In this document: positions 1-5,141 of the stretch, one piece after another
Layout of the letters: every line of letters starts with the position of its first letter
Position numbering within the stretch: position 1 is the stretch's first letter
Made by a program: the position numbers and the translations under genes
Notes under the pieces: generated by a model
What the model saw: only the letters and a program-made list of their open reading frames with translations
Told to the model about the DNA's origin: nothing
Database searches by the model: none
Origin: an uncultured Cellvibrio sp.
GTDB lineage: Bacteria; Pseudomonadota; Gammaproteobacteria; Pseudomonadales; Cellvibrionaceae
Reading direction: 5' to 3'
Length of the DNA: 5,141 bases
Assembly: GCA_946886255.1 (NCBI GenBank)
Contig: CAMPIG010000351.1
Span: 1 to 5,141, forward strand

Positions 1-2
1 GG

Positions 3-275
3 GTGGGTGAGCCATCCGGTTTTTCCTTGCGGCGCTTTATCCGCTGGGCCGCCATGTTGGATAAGTCGCTGTTACTGAAACTTTTGGATGCGCTCCAGAT
101 AGAGCTGGATGAAGAAGAGCGCAATCTGCGCGAAGTGGCCGAGCTGGTTCGGTGTGCGAATTTGCATCACGAGTTGCGCCAGCAGTGGTGCCTGCGTTGT
201 GCGCAGTTGCGTGCGTATTACCGACGCCGCGAGGGTGCAAATCTGATTCGTTACCGCAAGGGCCAGCAAGAATAA
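3..275 (+). CDS. Small CxxC protein, first paralogue, probably 5'-truncated by window edge
   Basis: I do not recognise this family. The visible product is 90 residues, charged and mostly helical by eye, with a heptad-like Leu/Glu stretch at about 23-50. It ends in the motif W62-C-L-R-C-A-Q-L-R-A-Y-Y73, where C63 and C66 form a C-x2-C pair; H55 and H56 lie just before it. There is no signal peptide or membrane segment. The next gene encodes a paralogue with the same core: Phe-x-x-Trp, then a Leu-rich helix ending in Q-x-E-L-D, then W-C-L-x-C-x-Q-x-R-A-Y-Y. In that paralogue 24 residues precede the Phe, against only 11 here, and the frame is still open at the left edge. The GTG at position 3 is therefore probably not the true start, and the N-terminus probably lies outside the window. 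The internal ATG at 54 would remove the shared F-x-x-W motif. Relative to the paralogue there is an insertion of about 12 residues before the CxxC motif. Metal binding by the CxxC is possible but unproven. Confidence 0.65.
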   Translation: MGEPSGFSLRRFIRWAAMLDKSLLLKLLDALQIELDEEERNLREVAELVRCANLHHELRQQWCLRCAQLRAYYRRREGANLIRYRKGQQE

Positions 276-285
276 CAAGGACGAT

Positions 286-294
286 AAGGAGAGG
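286..294 (+). promoter_or_regulatory. Ribosome binding site for the second CxxC protein
   Basis: AAGGAGAGG contains a near-perfect Shine-Dalgarno core (AAGGAG, 286-291) five bases before the ATG at 297. It fixes the start of the downstream small gene and is strong evidence that this short reading frame is translated. Confidence 0.8.
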
Positions 295-296
295 TA

Positions 297-581
297 ATGC
301 AGTTGCAGGATGCCATCAAAGCGAAGATTTGTATTGATCGCTTAACGGCGAATTATCCCTTGGGGGATTTTGTGCAGTGGGTGGAGCACGAACAAATTCG
401 CTTGCCCCTGTTGATGGTGTTGTTGGAGCGCATCCAGAAAGAGCTGGATGCGGAAACCAACGCGCGGAGCCAATTAATTACCCGTTATTGGTGTTTGTAT
501 TGTGGTCAGGTGCGGGCGTATTACAAGGCCATCATCAATGATCCGCAGTGCAAAGAGCGGTTGTCGTTTTTATTAGGTTAG
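297..581 (+). CDS. Small CxxC protein, second paralogue
   Basis: This encodes a 94-residue protein of unknown function, complete in the window and starting at an ATG with a strong Shine-Dalgarno sequence. It is a diverged paralogue of the preceding gene. F25-x-x-W28 matches F12-x-x-W15 there. I46-Q-K-E-L-D51 matches L31-Q-I-E-L-D36. W65-C-L-Y-C-G-Q-V-R-A-Y-Y76 matches W62 to Y73. The C66-x2-C69 pair is conserved; C12 and C85 are extra cysteines not shared with the paralogue. There is no signal peptide or membrane segment, so a cytoplasmic helical protein is likely. The 21-base gap from the first gene and the retained DNA similarity (about 20 of 24 bases between 93-116 and 432-455) indicate tandem duplication and probable co-transcription. 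The CxxC could bind a metal or act in redox chemistry, but no catalytic family can be named. Confidence 0.8.
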   Translation: MQLQDAIKAKICIDRLTANYPLGDFVQWVEHEQIRLPLLMVLLERIQKELDAETNARSQLITRYWCLYCGQVRAYYKAIINDPQCKERLSFLLG

Positions 582-604
582 TGTGTGTTGTGTTAAGAAA
601 AAAT

Positions 605-608
605 GGAG
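605..608 (+). promoter_or_regulatory. Ribosome binding site that decides the lipoprotein start
   Basis: GGAG lies eight bases before the ATG at 617. The frame is open from a GTG at 548, inside the previous gene, but that start would put about 23 extra residues before the signal peptide and would overlap the upstream gene. The ATG at 617 gives a compact lipoprotein signal and is preferred. Confidence 0.65.
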
Positions 609-616
609 ATATACGG

Positions 617-2461
617 ATGCAAAACAATCATCACAGCCAGGGAGTGTTCGCTGGCTTTACCAAATTTATCGTTGCTGTTTTATTTTCGGCAGCGCTAATC
701 AGTTGCGGTGGAGGAGGTGGTGGCAGCGGTGGATCGGGCGGTGGTAGCTCATCCAGCAGCCCGGCAAATAATGTCTCACCGGTTGCCAACGCGGGTGAGG
801 ATAAAACGGTTAATGCGAGCGAAGTGGTTGAGCTGCGCGCAGCTGGTAGCGATAGCGACGGCACGATCACCGGTTATACCTGGACACAGCTCTCTGGCCC
901 TAAGGTGTCATTGACGGCGATCGATTTGAGTGCAGCGCATTTTACGTTTGTGGCGCCACCCACCGGTGCAGAAGATTCTATCGTGCTGGAGTTCCGCTTG
1001 CGTGTTACCGATGATGATGGCGCGACCGGGGAGGATACGGTGGTGTTTACCATAAATCGTGTTAACGCGGTTCCTGTTGTTGATGCAGGTGCGGATAAAA
1101 CCATTAAAGGTTTAGCGACGGTTATGTTGTCGGGTACGGCAACCGACAGTGATGGTGCCATCGTCAGTTACACATGGGAGCAGGTTGGTGGTGCAGCGGT
1201 TGAGTTGACGGAGGCGGATACCATTGCGGCTGGTTTTACCGCGCCGTCTACCGAAACCACCATTACCCTGGAGCTTCGTTTAACCGTTACGGATAACGAC
1301 GGCGCTAGCGCGAGTGACTTGGTTGCGGTGGTCGTTACGCCGGAAAATGCTCCGCTGATCTCATTAACGTTTCCGCCGGCAACCGGTGTTTATCTGGCAG
1401 ACACGATCAGCGCGTTCGGTACAGCAGAAGCCAAAAACGATGCAGCGATTACTTCTGTTGCCGTGAGTGCCGGTGGTGATACGGTGATGGCGACGGTGGA
1501 TGAGGCGGGGCACTGGCGAGCGGATAATATTCCCATTTCGACAAGTGCTGATCAATTCACTCTGGTAGCGAAAGCGACCGACAGCAAAAATCTCACGCAA
1601 CAGATTTCAACGCAGTTATCAACGCTTGCCGGCGATGCAAGTGGTAGTGGTGATACCTGGCGTGAAGCCAGGGCGGTGGTGAGTGTGCCGGGCAGTGATA
1701 TTGTGTATGTGCTAACACGCGGATCGCTGGTCAAAGACTCGCGCATTGTGCCTGTGAATCGTAAAACCGGTCATCGCGGTGCATCCATCACCGACTTCAC
1801 TAATGCGGAGCAGGGCCCACAAAATACGGCCTTCGTAGACATGCTGTACGATGCTGTTAACCAGCGCTTGCTGCTCAGCAACAACCCGGATTCAGACACC
1901 GTAAAACCGCAAATTATTGCCGTGGATATCGCTACAGGTTTGCGCACTGTCATTGCAAGCCCGGATGTCGGTAGCGGTGAAAATTTTGTTAATCCTATTG
2001 GGCTGGCATGGAGTGCCGATGATCAATTACTGGTGGCGGACAATGGTAACAACACGATTTTTTCTGTGGATGTCGCCACCGGTAACCGCACGATAATTGC
2101 CGACAAAAATACCGCCGGGTTGGGGGTGGATGCACCCCTGTTTGTTTCACGAGACCAAAGCCGCAATCGGTTGTTGGTAACACCTTATGTCAATGTTGGC
2201 CATTATTTCCTGGGTATTGACGATTGGCTCACTGATCCGTTTGGCTTTGTGTTTTCATCCAACGATGACAACACTGGGCCAAACGTCAGTGCGGTAGTTC
2301 AGGGCGTAAGTGAAGATCCTGACAATGATCGTTTGCTGGTGTTGAGCGGTAATGACACGCTGATTGCGCTAGACCTGGCTACAGGTAACCGCACATTGTT
2401 GGCGGAGGCGGTTACCGGCAATTCCCTTTCCGTGGCCAGCCTCAGGAAGAATATGGATTAA
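617..2461 (+). CDS. PKD-domain lipoprotein with C-terminal beta-propeller, ending at a premature-looking stop
   Basis: The product is 614 residues from the ATG at 617. Residues 1-30 are a lipoprotein signal: a hydrophobic core followed by lipobox L-I-S-C with C30 as the lipidation site. The residue after it is Gly rather than Asp, which by the Lol rule suggests the outer membrane. Residues 31-48 are a Gly/Ser linker. Two PKD-like beta-sandwich domains follow, about 53-148 and 150-242. Each has the pattern A-G-x-D-K-T, D-S-D-G-x-I-x-x-Y-x-W-x-Q and a closing V-T-D-x-D-G-A. Residues about 244-338 form a third Ig-like domain. From about 348 onward come propeller-type repeats with V-D-x-A-T-G-x-R-T strands at 436-444 and 484-492 and a variant at 585-593, resembling NHL or SMP-30-like blades. 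No catalytic residues are recognisable, so a ligand-binding or structural cell-surface role is only inferred. The stop at 2459-2461 cuts the repeat region; the same frame goes on to encode another blade to 2566, so this may be a truncated allele. No promoter of its own is evident in the 35 bases upstream. Confidence 0.85.
   Translation: MQNNHHSQGVFAGFTKFIVAVLFSAALISCGGGGGGSGGSGGGSSSSSPANNVSPVANAGEDKTVNASEVVELRAAGSDSDGTITGYTWTQLSGPKVSLTAIDLSAAHFTFVAPPTGAEDSIVLEFRLRVTDDDGATGEDTVVFTINRVNAVPVVDAGADKTIKGLATVMLSGTATDSDGAIVSYTWEQVGGAAVELTEADTIAAGFTAPSTETTITLELRLTVTDNDGASASDLVAVVVTPENAPLISLTFPPATGVYLADTISAFGTAEAKNDAAITSVAVSAGGDTVMATVDEAGHWRADNIPISTSADQFTLVAKATDSKNLTQQISTQLSTLAGDASGSGDTWREARAVVSVPGSDIVYVLTRGSLVKDSRIVPVNRKTGHRGASITDFTNAEQGPQNTAFVDMLYDAVNQRLLLSNNPDSDTVKPQIIAVDIATGLRTVIASPDVGSGENFVNPIGLAWSADDQLLVADNGNNTIFSVDVATGNRTIIADKNTAGLGVDAPLFVSRDQSRNRLLVTPYVNVGHYFLGIDDWLTDPFGFVFSSNDDNTGPNVSAVVQGVSEDPDNDRLLVLSGNDTLIALDLATGNRTLLAEAVTGNSLSVASLRKNMD
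707..760 (+). repeat. Low-complexity Gly/Ser codon tract (lipoprotein linker)
   Basis: Eighteen consecutive codons are all Gly or Ser (GGN, AGC, TCN), encoding the flexible tether between the lipidated cysteine and the first PKD-like domain. The DNA is GGT/GGA-rich and could be prone to slippage, but it stays in frame here. Confidence 0.8.
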
Positions 2462-2566
2462 GATAGCGAACTCACGTTGTTGTATGTGGTGGATACCTAT
2501 GTAATATCCGGCGGACTGTTTGTTGTTGATCCACAAAGCGGCAGCAGTGTATTGTTGAGTCGGTGA
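2462..2566 (+). other. In-frame continuation of the lipoprotein beyond the TAA: remnant final propeller blade
   Basis: Directly after the TAA at 2459-2461, the same frame stays open for 34 codons and ends in TGA at 2564-2566. It reads D-S-E-L-T-L-L-Y-V-V-D, then L-F-V-V-D-P-Q-S-G-S-S-V-L-L-S. This matches the blade pattern upstream (D-N-D-R-L-L-V-L, then L-I-A-L-D-L-A-T-G-N-R-T-L-L-A). The segment has no start codon with a ribosome binding site of its own, so it is not an independent gene. The simplest reading is that the original lipoprotein had about 649 residues and a single codon became TAA by mutation or base-calling error. Confidence 0.75.
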
Positions 2567-2583
2567 TGAGCTGAGCTGTTTTT

Positions 2584-2635
2584 TAAAAAAGTAGCCTGCC
2601 GATCTTTTTGTTGAAGATCGGCAGGCCATTTTTAA
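2584..2635. terminator. Bidirectional Rho-independent terminator between convergent genes
   Basis: A perfect 13-bp inverted repeat (arms 2594-2606 and 2614-2626, core GCCTGCCGATCTT) encloses a 7-base loop. On the + strand it is followed by CATTTTTAA; read on the - strand the stem is followed by TACTTTTTT. It can therefore end transcription of the lipoprotein gene from the left and of the catalase gene, whose stop codon lies 28 bases away, from the right. Confidence 0.9.
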
Positions 2636-2653
2636 CTGCGTGATACTTTCTAC

Positions 2654-4999
<2,346 letters not shown>

Positions 5000-5033
5000 C
5001 ATTGGCACCTAACTTAACTTCGAGTGAAAAACG

Positions 5034-5061
5034 ATTATTCTTATTGATAATTTGTCGCCAA
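5034..5061 (-). promoter_or_regulatory. Candidate catalase promoter with overlapping inverted repeat
   Basis: On the - strand TTGGCG (5061-5056, four of six matches to the -35 consensus) is separated by 16 bases from AATAAT (5039-5034, five of six matches to the -10 consensus). An inverted repeat ATTAT-N8-ATAAT (5034-5038 and 5047-5051) covers the -10 box and much of the spacer, where a repressor or activator could act. Transcription from here would give a leader of roughly 130 bases. This was assigned by eye; the A/T-rich region offers other weak candidates. Confidence 0.35.
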
Positions 5062-5137
5062 AAATAAAATTCAAACATACCCCTACAAACGTTTTATTTT
5101 TTAGGTAGCGTTTTTCGCCAACCAGTATAAAAATACT
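5051..5137. repeat. Direct repeats and a palindrome in the distal catalase upstream region
   Basis: TTT(G/T)TCGCCAA occurs at 5051-5061 and at 5111-5121, exactly 60 bases apart, so the TTGGCG of the candidate promoter is present twice on the - strand. A perfect palindrome AGTAT-AAAA-ATACT lies at 5124-5137. These may be regulator sites or a second upstream promoter. No known operator consensus was matched, and the region continues beyond the window edge. Confidence 0.35.
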
Positions 5138-5141
5138 CATC

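Noticed and set aside
548..616. Upstream GTG start extending the lipoprotein by 23 residues
   Set aside because: It overlaps the preceding gene, has no clear ribosome binding site, and would put a long extra segment before a typical lipoprotein signal that begins at the ATG at 617.
2459..2464. Programmed stop-codon readthrough of the lipoprotein gene
   Set aside because: UAA followed by G is not a known leaky context and no stimulatory structure is evident. A simple nonsense mutation or sequence error is more economical.
2369..2629. 86-codon - strand frame running through the terminator and the lipoprotein end
   Set aside because: It spans the terminator hairpin, has no convincing start signal or motif, and lies opposite the propeller repeats.
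5033..5051. Fur box
   Set aside because: Only about 10 to 11 of 19 positions match the consensus on either strand, which is not distinguishable from A/T-rich background. It was kept only as an inverted repeat.

Overview
The window most likely comes from a gammaproteobacterium of the Cellvibrionaceae type (Cellvibrio or a relative). This is inferred from the moderate GC content, the Gly/Ser-rich linker straight after a lipobox cysteine, PKD-like modules in a surface lipoprotein, and an exported KatG-type catalase-peroxidase. No ribosomal or taxonomic marker gene is present, so the assignment is tentative.

Left part (1-2566, + strand). Two small neighbouring genes encode paralogous helical proteins of about 90 residues that share a W-C-L-x-C-x-Q-x-R-A-Y-Y signature. 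The first appears to be cut by the window edge. The second has a strong ribosome binding site. After 35 bases comes a gene for a secreted lipoprotein: signal peptide with lipobox, Gly/Ser linker, two PKD-like domains, a third beta-sandwich domain and a C-terminal beta-propeller region. Its reading frame stops at a TAA (2459-2461), but the same frame continues for 34 more codons, to a TGA at 2564-2566, and those codons read as one more propeller blade. The gene therefore looks recently truncated by an in-frame stop, or the base call is wrong. The three + strand genes are close enough to be co-transcribed, but nothing in the sequence links them functionally.

Middle (2567-2653). A perfect 13-bp stem with A/T-rich flanks on both sides forms a bidirectional terminator between the convergent lipoprotein and catalase genes.

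Right part (2654-4897, - strand). A full-length bifunctional catalase-peroxidase of 747 residues has all the expected active-site residues, a Sec signal peptide and exactly two cysteines. It is best read as a periplasmic, KatP-like member of the KatG family that removes hydrogen peroxide outside the cytoplasm. The 244 bases upstream (4898-5141) hold no convincing gene. They contain the catalase ribosome binding site, a candidate promoter overlapped by an inverted repeat, and several short direct and inverted repeats. No clear OxyR site was recognised.

Most of the window is ordinary. The points most worth a second look are the in-frame stop in the lipoprotein, the twin CxxC small proteins of unknown function, and the cysteine pair in the exported catalase.
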